NCBI GenBank assembly: GCA_037127315.1 | Contig: JBBBDQ010001688.1 | Location: forward strand, 607,001-671,000 | From: Ascarosepion bandense | Taxonomy: Eukaryota; Mollusca; Cephalopoda; Sepiida; Sepiidae | DNA: 64,000 bases | Reading direction: 5' to 3' | Part shown: piece after piece, positions 1 to 10,689 of the stretch | Position numbering within the stretch: the stretch's first letter is position 1 | How the letters are laid out: each line of letters starts with the position of its first letter | Notes under the pieces: model-generated | The model's database searches: none | What the model saw: the letters and a program-made list of their open reading frames with translations, nothing else | Told to the model about the DNA's origin: nothing | Position numbers and translations under genes: made by a program

Positions 1-3000
1 CCTTTCTCTGTCACCCACTGGAGTTGGTTCGTCTTTCTCTTCACACTTTCTACATCACACCTTGTATCTTTTTCCTTTCCTTTCTCTCTACCTTCGCAAC
101 TGTTTTCACTTCTGTGTTCACATACTTCTCTTGCCCTTTCTCTGTCACCCCCTGTAGTTGGTTCGTCTTTCTCTTCACACTTTCTACATCACACCGTGTA
201 TCTTGTTCCTTTCCTTTCTCTCTAGCTTCGGAACTGTTTTCACTTCTGTATTCACATCCTTCTCTTGCCCTTTCTCTGTCACCCCCTGTAGTTGGTTCGT
301 CTTTCTCTTCACACTTTCTGCATCACACCGTGTATCTGTTCTTTTCCTTTCTCTCTACCGTCGCTACTGTTTTCACTTCTGTATTCACATCCTTCTCTTG
401 CCCTTTCTCTGTCACCCCCTGTAGTTGGTTCGTCTTTCTATTCACACTGTCTACATCACCCTGTGTATCTTGTTCTTTTCCTTTCTCTCTACATTCGCAA
501 CTGTTTTCACTTCTGTGTTCACATCCTTCTCTTGCCCTTTCTCTGTCACACCCTGTAGTTGGTTCGTTTTTCTCTTCACACTTTCTACATCACCCTGTGT
601 ATCTGTTCTTTTCCTTTCTCTCTACATTCGCTACTGTTTTCACTTCTGTATTCACATCCTTCTCTTGCCCTTTCTCTGTCACCCCCTGTAGTTGGTTCGT
701 CTTTCTATTCACACTTTCTACATCACACCGTGTATCTTTTTCCTTTCCTTTCTCTCTACCTTCGCAACTGTTTTCACTTCTGTGTTCACATCCTTCTCTT
801 TTCCTTTCTCTGTCACCCCCTGTAGTTGGTTCGTCATTCTCTTCACACTTTCTACATCACACCGTGTATCTTGTTCTTTTCCTTTCTCTCTACCTTCGCA
901 ACTGTTTTCACTTCTGTGTTCACATCCTTCTCTTGCCCTTTCTCTGTCACCCCCTGTAGTTGGTTTGTCTTTCTCTTCACACTTTCTACATCACCCCGTG
1001 TATCTTGTTCTTTTCCTTTCTCTCTACCTTCGCAACTGTTTTCACTTCTGTGTTCACATCCTTCTCTTGCCCTTTCTCTGTCACCCCCTGTAGTTGGTTT
1101 GTCTTTCTCTTCACACTTTCTACATCACACCGTGTATCTTTTTCCTTTCCTTTCTCTCTACCTTCGCAACTGTTTTCACTTCTGTATTCACATCCTTCTC
1201 TTGCCCTTTCTCTGTCACCCCCTGTCGTTGGTTCGTCTTTCTCTTCACACTTTCTACATCACACCGTGTATCTTCTTCTTTTCCTTTCTTTCTACCTTCG
1301 CAACTGTTTTCACTTCTGTGTTCACATCCTTCTCTTGCCCTTTCTCTGTCACCCCCTGTAGTTGGTTTGTCTTTCTCTTCACACTTTCTACATCACACCG
1401 TGTATCTTGTTCTTTTCCTTTCTCTCTACCTTCGCAACTGTTTACACTTCTGTGTTCACATCCTTCTCTTGCCCTTTCTCTGTCACCCCCTGTAGTTGGT
1501 TCGTCTTTCTCTTCACACTTTCTGCATCACACCGTGTATCTTTTTCCTTTCCTTTCTCTCTACCTTCGCAACTGTTTTCACTTCTGTGTTCACATCCTTC
1601 TCTTGCCCTTTCTCTGTCACCCCCTGTAGTTGGTTCGTCTTTCTCTTCACACTTTCTACATCACACCGTGTATCTTGTTCTTTTCCTTTCTCTCTACCTT
1701 CGAAACTGTTTTGACATCTGTGTTCACATCCTTCTCTTGCCCTTTCTCTGTCACACCCTGGAGTTGGTTCGTCTTTCTCTTCACACTTTCTACATCACAC
1801 CTTGTATCTTTTTCCTTTCCTTTCTCTCTACCTTCGCAACTGTTTTCACTTCTGTGTTCACATCCTTCTCTCGCCCTTTCTCTGTCACCCCCTGTAGTTG
1901 GTTCGTCTTTCTCTTCACACTTTCTACATCACACCGTGTATCTTGTTCTTTTCCTTTATCTCTACCTTCGAAACTGTTTTGACATCTGTATTCACATCCT
2001 TCTCTTGCCCTTTCTCTGTCACCCCCTGTAGTTGGTTCGTCTTTCTCTTCACACTTTCTACATAACACCGTATATCTTTTTCCTTTCCTTTCTCTCTACC
2101 TTCGCAACTGTTTTCACTTCTGTGTTCACATCCTTCTCTTGCCCTTTCTCTGTCACCCCCTGCAGTTGGTTTGTCTTTCTCTTCACACTTTCTACATCAC
2201 ACCGTGTATCTTGTTCCTTTCCTTTCTCTCTAGCTTCGGAACTGTTTTCACTTCTGTATTCACATCCTTCTCTTGCCCTTTCTCTGTCACCCCCTGTAGT
2301 TGGTTCTTCTTTCTATTCACACTTTCTGCATCACACCGTGTATCTGTTCTTTTCCTTTCTCTCTACCGTCGCTACTGTTTTCACTTCTGTATTCACATCC
2401 TTCTCTTGCACTTTCTCTGTCACCCCCTGTAGTTGGTTCGTCTTTCTATTCTCACTTTCTACATCACCCTGTGTATCTTGTTCTTTTCCTTTCTCTCTAC
2501 ATTCGCAACTGTTTTCACTTCTGTGTTCACATCCTTCTCTTGCCCTTTCTCTGTCACACCCTGTAGTTGGTTCGTTTTTCTCTTCACACTTTCTACATCA
2601 CCCTCTGTATCTTGTTTTTTTTCCTTTCTCCCTACCTTCGCAACTGTTTTCACTTCTGTGTTCACATCCTTCTCTTGCCCTTTCTCTGTCACCCCCTGTA
2701 GTTGGTTCTTCTTTCTCTTCACACTTTCTACATCACACCGTGTATATTTTTCTTTTCCTTTCTCTCTACCTTCGCAATTGTTTTCACTTCTGTGTTTACA
2801 TCCTTCTCTTGCCCTTTCTCTGTCACCCCCTGTCGTTGGTTCGTCTTTCTCTTCACACTTTCTACATCACACCGTGTATCTTGTTCCTTTCCTTTCTCTC
2901 TACCTTCGCAACTGTTTTCACTTCTGTATTCACATCCTTCTCTTGCCCTTTCTCTGTCACCCCCTGTAGTTGGTTCTTCTTTCTCTTCACACTTTCTACA

Positions 3001-3120
3001 TCACACCGTGTATCTTTTTCCTTTCCTTTCTCTCTACCTTCGCAACAGTTTTCACTTCTGTATTCACATCCTTCTCTTGTTCTTTCTCTGTCACCACCTG
3101 TAGCTGGTTCGTCTTCTTCT
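1..3120 (+). repeat. 134-bp pyrimidine-rich minisatellite, about 23 copies
   Basis: A head-to-tail array of 133-134 bp units runs from the left window edge, so its true start is unseen. Each unit has recognisable blocks such as ctgtagttggttcgtc, cacactttctacatcac, ttcgcaactgttttcac and cacatccttctcttgc. The + strand is strongly C/T-rich and nearly free of stop codons, so long serine/phenylalanine/leucine-rich reading frames exist in all three + frames; 134 is not a multiple of 3, so each unit shifts the frame. I read these frames as by-products. Two diverged units of the same sequence lie inverted at about 48.75-49.05 kb in a LINE 3' UTR, which identifies the probable source. Confidence 0.95.
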
Positions 3121-3196
3121 TCACTATCCTTCTGCCTAAAACTTTTATGTAGGCCCTTGCACATCAGTGGCGGTACCGTCTTGCTTGTGGTGAAAT
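3121..3196 (+). mobile_element. Conserved LINE 3' terminal block closing the array
   Basis: The array runs into atgtaggcccttgcacatc, agtggcggtaccgtcttgc and ttgtggtgaaatgataaa. The same terminal block occurs at about 19.04-19.10 kb (minus), 43.47-43.53, 48.69 (minus, shortened), 49.21 and 49.44 (minus), 51.45-51.51, 57.55-57.61 and 60.67-60.73 kb. In several of these it lies just downstream of a Jockey/CR1-like LINE C-terminal coding end, so it is the 3' end of that LINE family. Confidence 0.8.
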
Positions 3197-3540
3197 GATA
3201 AAAAAGGTTCTATCAGGTGTTTACACTGGCTCTCAACATAATTGATATAGTATGGGTATTTCGGTGATATCACATTATAGTGGCGGCCTTTACATCCTGT
3301 TAATCCATGAATTTTTGCACATCCCCGTTGATACATGCCAAGGTATCGCAGATAACTGAATAAAACACAAAGTTCTTGTAGATTGCCAATAACTTGAACT
3401 TTACGTTTTATATGTTTCTTTATTTCTGAAATAAGTAATTTTCAATATCTTGGTATTATTTCAAACTATTGTTCTCATCTTGGTTGATATAGATGTTATT
3501 ATAGACATCATCATCAGGTATCTATTGTTGATTATTGTGA
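3197..3540. other. No gene seen; partial duplicate of a flanking repeat
   Basis: No coding signal. Bases 3,440-3,540 (cttggtattatttcaaac, ttggttgatatagatg, catcatcaggt) are a shorter, diverged copy of 4,310-4,470, so a repeat brackets the dispersed element at 3,541-4,062. Confidence 0.5.
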
Positions 3541-4062
3541 TACTAGCTGTATAGCCCGGCGTTGCTCGGGTGTAATGAAAGCTTTAAAACTAATCCATGG
3601 TTCTGGAGCTCAGACTCTTTGGACGTTGGCACGAAAGACTAAAATGTTTACAGTTAAAGCGAAACCGTAGACTAAAAGAAAAATGAATGGATGTAAGTCA
3701 AATTTTGATTTCCTGGTATCGATTTATACATATTGATTTTGATCATTGATCTTCTTCACTATTGTAAGAACTGCAACCTTGAAACTTCTGAATATCGTTT
3801 CTTATGTCTTTGTCTATGAGTGTATTAAATTTGATCAAAATCGGACCACTCCTTCTAGAACCCGATATTTTCGATTATCGATTTTCGATATTTATCGGGT
3901 GTACCTCGACACAAAACCTAGCTAAGAACACTCGCAGACGCTTATAGTACAACTGTGTAAATTTTCAAGAAAATCGGTTCAGCCGTTTCGGAGTCTCTAG
4001 GTAACGGATACACACACACACACACACAGACGAAGTTCCATTTATAAATAAGTTTAGATATC
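3541..4062 (+). repeat. Dispersed repeat beginning tagcccggcgttgctcggg, copy 1
   Basis: Starts actagctgtatagcccggcg and ends with aaaatcggttcagccgtttc, a (CA)n tract and gttccatttataaataag. A second copy lies at 11,798-12,500. The plan (GC-rich start, 'cggttcagccgtttcggag' near the 3' end, then a short simple repeat) resembles non-autonomous retroposon or RTE-tail repeats known from other invertebrates; the class is not proven here. Confidence 0.75.
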
Positions 4063-4560
4063 CTGAGAAATCAGTTTTTGTTCTTGTTGGAATTGGTGAA
4101 TCACGACCCAATCCAAAATAGACCACTAGATGATAGTCACAGATGTATAACCAACTGCTATATCTACTACGCCATTGTCCCGAAGGACATTAGCGGTGTA
4201 TTTTTGGAGCCTTTTATATTCAATGTCAGATGGTTTTGACAACAGGTTATGTTAGTGTGTTCGTACGACTTTTTCATAATTTTAGTATTTATTTCTGAGC
4301 TGTGTCATTTTCTATATCTGGGTATTATTTCGAATTATTGTTCTCAAATTGGTTGATATAGATGTTATTATAGACACAACATTTCGGCCAAGTATCCTCT
4401 GGTCATCATCAGGTGTCCAATGATTGGTTGATATGGATAATCTGCAGATTATTGTGAAAATCAATTATTGTTCTTTCTTGTTAGAACTGATGCGTCACTA
4501 TCAGATCCAAAGGTTGAACTCATGTCCACTAGCTGATATATAAAGATATATATTAAGAAT
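4063..4560 (-). repeat. Penelope-type tail-like repeat with a CUGAUGA...GAAA motif
   Basis: On the minus strand, ctgatga (4,406-4,412) is followed by a possible helix and then ggccgaaat ending near 4,381. Tails of this 'cctgatga...ggccgaaa' form are common in Penelope-like retroelements, some of which carry hammerhead ribozymes. The segment 4,310-4,470 is repeated in shorter form at 3,440-3,540. No coding sequence is visible. Confidence 0.4.
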
Positions 4561-4985
4561 AGGCAGGTGTTTATAAATGTGTTACTATCATCTAATGGTC
4601 ATGAGTTTAATCCTTGACTCTGGTCGTGACGAACCAATTCTAACACGAAATAATAATATTTACCCTGTTCCACCACTGGAGCGGGATGTGACACAAGGTC
4701 TTTTTTAGGTGGGGACCCGACCGCGTACGGACAGTCAGAGGGAGAAAAATTCCTCAGTCCCTTCAACCGCCGGTTAAGCTGGCCCCGGTGACGAGCACCT
4801 GGTCCACTCCTCTGCTGCAATGGGGTGACACAGCAGCTGAACACTGTTCCCCGGGACCGGGCATCTTTCAGCGTAATTTTTCTCAGTTGCAACCCTGCCC
4901 TCGCGGACGGATCTACAACTAAGCCGCACTCTGTCTTCGAGGACAGCGACGCAACTGAGATATGATTTGAGTCCCTACCCGACAC
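4561..4985. other. GC-rich island of unknown nature
   Basis: About 4,660-4,985 is clearly richer in G+C and CpG than everything around it. On the minus strand it is open for 128 codons (4,985 to 4,599), but the product (starting MSGRDSNHISVASL) matches no family I recognise. It could be a mobile-element 5' UTR, a SINE cluster or a single exon. I see no intact start context or splice evidence that settles it. Confidence 0.35.
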
Positions 4986-6660
4986 AAAAATGTGCCAGGT
5001 AAGTGTAACATGAGAGAATAATATTTTATGCTGAATATTTTCACAACTTATCTAATTTAAGACACAATTCAAGCATCTTGCTTTTATGTTGAAGTTTACC
5101 TTAATAAAAAAAAAGACGCTGCAGGCATTTTTAATGACAGAATACCACGTATGTGTTACCTACAGTAAATCTTTCTTTCATTCTGATATTAAACTGTTAG
5201 GAATTGGAGAAAAAATATTTCCATTGCGTGTTTTTTAATTCTTCGACTCTGATATTCTGCTCTTTTATTAGATAATCCTGAAAACATTAAGGCGGCCTCT
5301 TTTTTTCTTTTATCTCCAACTGTTTTAATGTTCCACTACTCACAAATTGTAAATGCATCGCTTTCAATTTCCGCTAAAATATCAGTATTATTTCTAATAT
5401 ATTTCAAGTTCTCAATAACAAAAACACGTTTGAAACACCAAATAAATCTCGGCCTTTCTCCGAAGAAAATCTAAAAAAAAAAAAAAAAATAACTGACAGT
5501 AAGAATTCCGCACATAAATTACAACCTCGAAAGAAAATCCTTATCGATAAAATTCAGCAAAGATCTTACATAAGTCGATCGTCTGTCTGAAATGACGAAG
5601 GAGTTTAATAATTACATCGATTCTGCCGAGTAAAAGTTTGCAAGCTGAAGGGCGACTGCTCCATCTAAAGTCGAAAAGATGTTGCAACTGCATTGGTCTG
5701 TTTGCCCATATATTTTTTTCGAAATCGATCAGAAATATATTGATGCCATATCTTTTCTGAAACTGGTTAATCTTCACTGTTTAGTCTTCACAGAGCACAA
5801 GTATAGAATACAAAATCAGTTTTACGGAGAGACTGATCTTCAACCCTGCACCCTCTTTCTCCACAGATAAAATATCCGAAACCTATCTCTATTTCCATGG
5901 CAAATATTCATTTTAGTAGTGGGGAGGTAGAAACTGGTTTGTAGCATTCACTATGGCCTTTCATCAACTTTAATCAAAGTTTTCTCCAGTCATAACGAAC
6001 GGTTTCACTCCCAAAAGAGGTTCCACTTTTTGGTCGTCTATTGGGTCCAAAATTCATTCCAGACCACAAGTGCAACTCATATGTACGATCCATTGCTAAT
6101 GTCGCTGGGAAAATGGTCGCCTTATTCTGTCTTCTTTTAGAAACATCAGAAATTACTATATTTTCAGAGATGCAAGTCATGAAAAAGTAAAAAGCCAATG
6201 TTGTAATCATGATTCAACTCAAATATTAATTTACAATACCTTATAAAATCCTTTTAAAATTCACAATCTATAAGAAAATTGAATTCCCTGAAGACTTCTT
6301 CATTATGAAAATACTTCGGTTTGGAAAACATTTCGAAATTGTTTTGTACTGTTATCCTCATCTTCATTGTTATAACTACAGTCAGGCGGTTATTTTTCAA
6401 ATAAGAACTTTGTGACTACTGGTAAAGTATGCTGATCGTAATTACTGCTGCGAGGTTCTTAGAATTTAGACTAGTTTGTATCTGTTTTTTTTTTAAACCA
6501 TTTAATTTGTTTCATAAAATATACTAAATTTTTCGGTTGTCTGAACGCCATTTCGACTTTAACTAAGTTAAAACTTAGTAATTTTTTATTTTTTTTACAT
6601 CAATTATATGTATATTTAATTGGGACGTTAGCATCCCTGTAGATCAAAAAATATAAACCT
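4986..6660. other. No gene or repeat family recognised
   Basis: AT-rich DNA with a poly-A run near 5,472-5,488 and only short open frames of up to about 78 codons with no recognisable domain. Confidence 0.6.
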
Positions 6661-6729
6661 ACAAAGGGCGGAAGAACTCTCAAAGAGTCAACGGCCAGCT
6701 AACTAGAGGTGATGTCTCAATAAACCATC

Positions 6730-9700
6730 GTGGAGAAGGCAACGGGATACCACTCCACTATCTACCCCCGCTCAATCATGGATAGTCACAATAAATATAT
6801 GAAAGCTAACAGCGTGAAGGGGGTTACTTCCCAAGGAAGCAACTCCTCGCTCGGTAAGGACCGGCATGGGCAACAGGTGCCACCTGACCGTCATCCGGCG
6901 ACTGTTAGCACCAACGGCGTAAAGGGGACATTTTACTCCAAAATTTGTCCCTCGCCCGGGAAAGAACGACATGAGCAACAGGTGTCTCTGGACCGTTATC
7001 CTGCGACTGTGCGAATCAAAGACAAACTCACTATAGGAACATGGAACGTCAGGACACTGAACTGTGGACAACTAGAGAATATCAAACAGGAGATGAATAG
7101 ACTGAATATCAACATCCTAGGAATATGTGAAACAAGATGGCCTAATAACGGAGATTTCAGTAGCGACACCCACAGGATAATATATGCAGGAGGTAAAAAA
7201 CACGAAAAAGGGGTCGCTTTAATACTAAACAAACAAATGAAGAGATGTGTACTTCGATACTGACAACTATCAGAGAGAGTTCTCTTGGTTAAACTGCGGG
7301 GAAGGCCCCTCAATATAGCTATTATAGTAGTCTATGCGCCAACAACTCAAAGCTCGGAGGACGAAATAGAATCCTTCTATTCAATACTGGACAGTGCTAA
7401 GGCTCAGTGCAAAAGCCAAGAAGTTAGGATAATAATGGGGGACTTAAATGCAAAGGTAGGTAAAGATAGAGAAGGAGACACGAACGGCAACTTCGGACTA
7501 GGAGAGCGCAACGAAAGAGGAGAAAAATGGATCCAATGGTGCTCAGCCAATGACCAGGTCATTACTAACACCTGGTTCCAAGAACACCCACGACGTTTAT
7601 GGACATGGAGAAGCCCAGGAGGTGGCACGAAGAACCAAATAGATTATATAACTATAAACAAGAGATTCAGGAACGCAGTAGTCCAATGCAAAACATACCC
7701 AGGTGCTGACTGCGGAAGTGACCACGTCCCAGTCATCTGCAAACTAAAAGTGAAACTCCGAAGACTGAAGAAGCCCAGCATATCACCAAGACTGCAATAC
7801 GACACACTAGAGGACGATCTCACCCTGCAGAAAGAATATAATAACAGCGTGAGAAAGAAATATGAAGAACAAATTGGAAAAGGATACTCAAAATGGGATT
7901 CACTAAAAGAAGCAATGGTGACCTCAGCGAACAACATAGCCCCAAAGGAAATCAGACGCAGAAGAAAAAACGAGTGGATGACCGAAGAGATCCTCCACAT
8001 GATGCAAAGGAGACAAAAAATAACGCCAAGACACGGAGCAGAGTACAAAAAACTTCACAGGGAGATAAGGAACAAATGCAGACAAGCCAAAGAGGAATGG
8101 CTCAACAACAAATGTGCAGAAGTAGAGAGACTGAGCAGGAACAACAAAGCAGAGATGCATAAAGAGATAAGAGAACTGACAGGACAAAAAACCTGCTCCT
8201 CAACAGGATGCATAAAATCCAAGGAAGGGACAATCATATTAGAGAAAGAGGAAATACTCCAGCGATGGGAAGAATACATAAAGGATCTCTTTTGCGACAA
8301 AACAGAACAACCGAGAATACACAAGGAGATGGATGGACCGGAAATACTAAAATCCGAAGTGGAAGCTGCAATGGCCAAAATGAACAGAAACAAAGCACCT
8401 GGTCCAAATGGCATAGTAATAGAGCTGCTGACTGCCTTAGAAGAATATGGCATAGAAAAGATTACCGACATAATAAACGAAATTTATAGCAGCGGAATAA
8501 TACCAGAAGACCTATGCAAGTCGATATTTATAGCGCTGCCGAAGAAACCTGGTGCAAACGAGTGTGAACTACACAGAACTATCAGCTTAATGAGTCACAT
8601 TACAAAACTGATTGTCAGAATCCTGATGAATAGAGCGAGAAGCAGAATCAGGCCAGAGATAGGGCAGGAACAGTGCGGGTTCGTCAAGGACACTGGAACA
8701 AGGAACGCCATATTCATGATTAGGATGCTCTCTGAAAGGGCATTACAAATGAAGAAAGACTTGTACCTATGTTTCATTGATTACGCGAAAGCATTCGATA
8801 AAATACGACACAAAGAATTGATGGAAATGCTAGGCAACCTCGACATTTTCGGCAAAGACATAAGAATAAGCAAGAATCTCTACTGGCAGCAAACGGCCTG
8901 CATACGGACAGGTAACGACCTCAGTAGATACACAAAGATAGAAAAAGGCGTAAGACAAGGATGTGTCTTTTCACCGGATTTGTTCAACCTATACAGCGAG
9001 AATATTTTGTGGACCCTAGATGACACACCAGGATTTGTTATTGGAGGCCACAACCTGAACAACATAAGATATGCGGACAATACAGTACTGATTGCGGACA
9101 CGGAAAGGAAACTGCAAGATCTCATACAGAAAGTAGCAGTGGAGAGTGACAAGAAAGGACTACAAATAAACTTTAAGAAAACTGAGTGCATGGTCATCAG
9201 CAAAAGATACAACCCAAAATGCCAAATACAGGTAGGGGATAACAGAATCAAACAAGTTCAAGAATATAAGTACCTAGAAAGTGTTCTAACAGGAGATGGA
9301 AAGTGCGACACGGAGATCCGAAGGCGAATTGGCATGGCAAAGACGCGTTCCAGAAGATGAGCAAAATACTAACACACAGGAAAAAAATCTCAATAGAAAC
9401 GAAGAAAAGAGTTCTAGACTGCTACGTGATGTCAGTTCTTCAATACGGCTGTGAATGCTGGACAATATCATCGAAAATGAGGACAAAACTGGAAGCGGCC
9501 GAAATGTGGTTCTACAGAAGGATGCTACGGATATCGTGGACTGAGCATACAAGCAACGACGAAGTGTTAGAAAGAATGGCAACAAAAAGGAAATTGATGC
9601 TGAGCATCAGGAAGAGACAACTGAAGTTCCTGGGACATGCAATGAGGAAGGAGAGCCTGGAGAACCTGATACTGACTGGACAGATAGAAGGAAGGAGAGA

Positions 9701-9860
9701 CAGAGGAAGGCAGCGGATAACATATTTGCAGGGCCTGATCAGGTGGATGACGGAACGGGGGTTGCCAGGAGCAACAGGAACAAACATACTAAGAGCCACA
9801 AGGGATAGGGAGACGTGGGGATCCATGATCACCTACGTCCTGAAGGGACAGGGCACATAG
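6730..9860 (+). pseudogene. RTE-type LINE endonuclease/reverse transcriptase, inactivated
   Basis: One coding frame is broken twice. Segment 1 (6,730-7,263) carries endonuclease motifs TWNVRTL and ICETRW and stops at TGA 7,261-7,263, in frame with what follows. Segment 2 (7,285-9,360, 691 codons) carries GDLNAKVG, QIDYI and GSDHVPV of the endonuclease, then reverse-transcriptase motifs FIDYAKAFD (catalytic Asp residue 499), GVRQGCVFSPDLF and the C motif. That motif reads YADN (residues 596-599) instead of YADD, because codon 9,079-9,081 is AAT. A single-base loss near 9,342 shifts the frame; coding similarity resumes in the frame ending at 9,860 (thumb and C-terminal region). The N-terminal 70 residues contain a roughly 35-residue imperfect duplication. 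Nonsense, frameshift and active-site change together make this a dead copy. Confidence 0.9.
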
Positions 9861-9907
9861 AAGAAGAAGAAGAAGAAGAAGAAGAAGAAGAAGAAGAAGA
9901 AGAAGAT
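9859..9907 (+). repeat. (GAA)n 3' tail of the RTE LINE
   Basis: About 16 tandem gaa triplets directly follow the LINE stop codon. RTE-clade elements typically end in short tandem repeats, so this is best read as the element's own tail. Confidence 0.85.
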
Positions 9908-10415
9908 TGACATACAGTGATTTATTAACCGTGTGTTTCTTATCCTGACTGTAATAGCCATAAAACCTCGGTTATAATTTTGGTTGAGAACTATCATTAT
10001 TATACAATTATTTATCTGAACTGTTATTCTCATTGTCACACTCATTCGAATATTTCTGATGAGGAATTATCATTATTACACACTTGTTTATTTAATATGT
10101 TGTCCTCACGTTCTTATAGTTCCACTCTGCCATATCCGTCTTGTCCTTTTAACCATTAGAAAATTAAAAATCAATGTAGATAATACCACAGTTTATGGAG
10201 GAACTACTAAAAATCAAGATATTCGGAGCCTCGTAGCTGATCTTTCTTCTGTCCTTTACTCTCAACAGTCAAAATAGGGGGAATTTTTGTAACATTTAAT
10301 ACCTTAGAAGTCAGGCTGATATTCTTTCACCGTCACTGATCAGACTGTGAATTTTTTCCCGACATGGCGAGCGATTTCACTCTCTTTTGGTCGTCTATTG
10401 TAGCTTTGTCGTCTA
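9908..10415. other. No gene seen
   Basis: AT-rich sequence without a recognisable domain or repeat. Confidence 0.6.
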
Positions 10416-10685
10416 TTGGATGTGCGTTGTGGTGCAGTAGATATCGACTCGGGGAGCCGAGTTCGAACTCCAGTTGAATTTCTTGCATTCACTTACGCAC
10501 AAATACACTTGGGAACGGTATTAAACCGTCTCTTCCCTCCAGTTATGGGTTAAATAATAGGACAGATTGTACAACGGCTGAAACGTCGTACAAATGGCAA
10601 CAAAGATGAGAACAATTAATAAAGTAAATAGTGTAAATACTACTTCATCTCAGAAATATAGACAAGCAATGAAGAGGTTGTTCCA
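10416..10685 (+). mobile_element. Chimeric SINE: tRNA-like head and body joined to a Penelope-type tail
   Basis: Positions 10,416-10,566 carry the tRNA-derived SINE head (A-box-like gtggtgcagta, B-box-like gagttcgaactcc) and body (cttccctccagttatgggtt) up to aggacagatt. The sequence then switches abruptly to gtacaacggctgaaacgtcg and ctacttcatctcagaaat, which is the tail family seen at 13.6, 43.7, 55.2 and 58.4 kb. The remaining SINE body, present in copies such as 34,768-35,085, is absent. Confidence 0.8.
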
Positions 10686-10689
10686 CACT

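Larger units (their letters stand above)
6664..9907 (+). mobile_element. Near full-length RTE-type non-LTR retrotransposon
   Basis: The element has an apurinic-type endonuclease, a reverse transcriptase and a (GAA)n 3' tail, the usual plan for RTE-clade LINEs. Sequence resembling its 5' UTR starts near 6,664. Three more 3' pieces of the same family are in the window: 19,320-19,497 (+), 40,180-40,812 (+) and 46,330-47,077 (-). Confidence 0.85.

Noticed and set aside
1..3120. CRISPR-like array (regular repeats)
   Set aside because: Units are directly adjacent without unique spacers; this is a minisatellite in animal DNA. The same applies to the 111-bp array at 14.7-16.5 kb.
24..3198. Long Ser/Phe/Leu-rich open frames (up to 388 codons) with apparent membrane-like segments
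   Set aside because: They are translations of the pyrimidine-rich 134-bp repeat in shifting frames; no start context, no conserved domain, and all three frames are open.
8055..8471. 138-codon minus-strand frame and similar ones within 6.7-9.9 kb
   Set aside because: Antisense shadows of the RTE LINE coding sequence.
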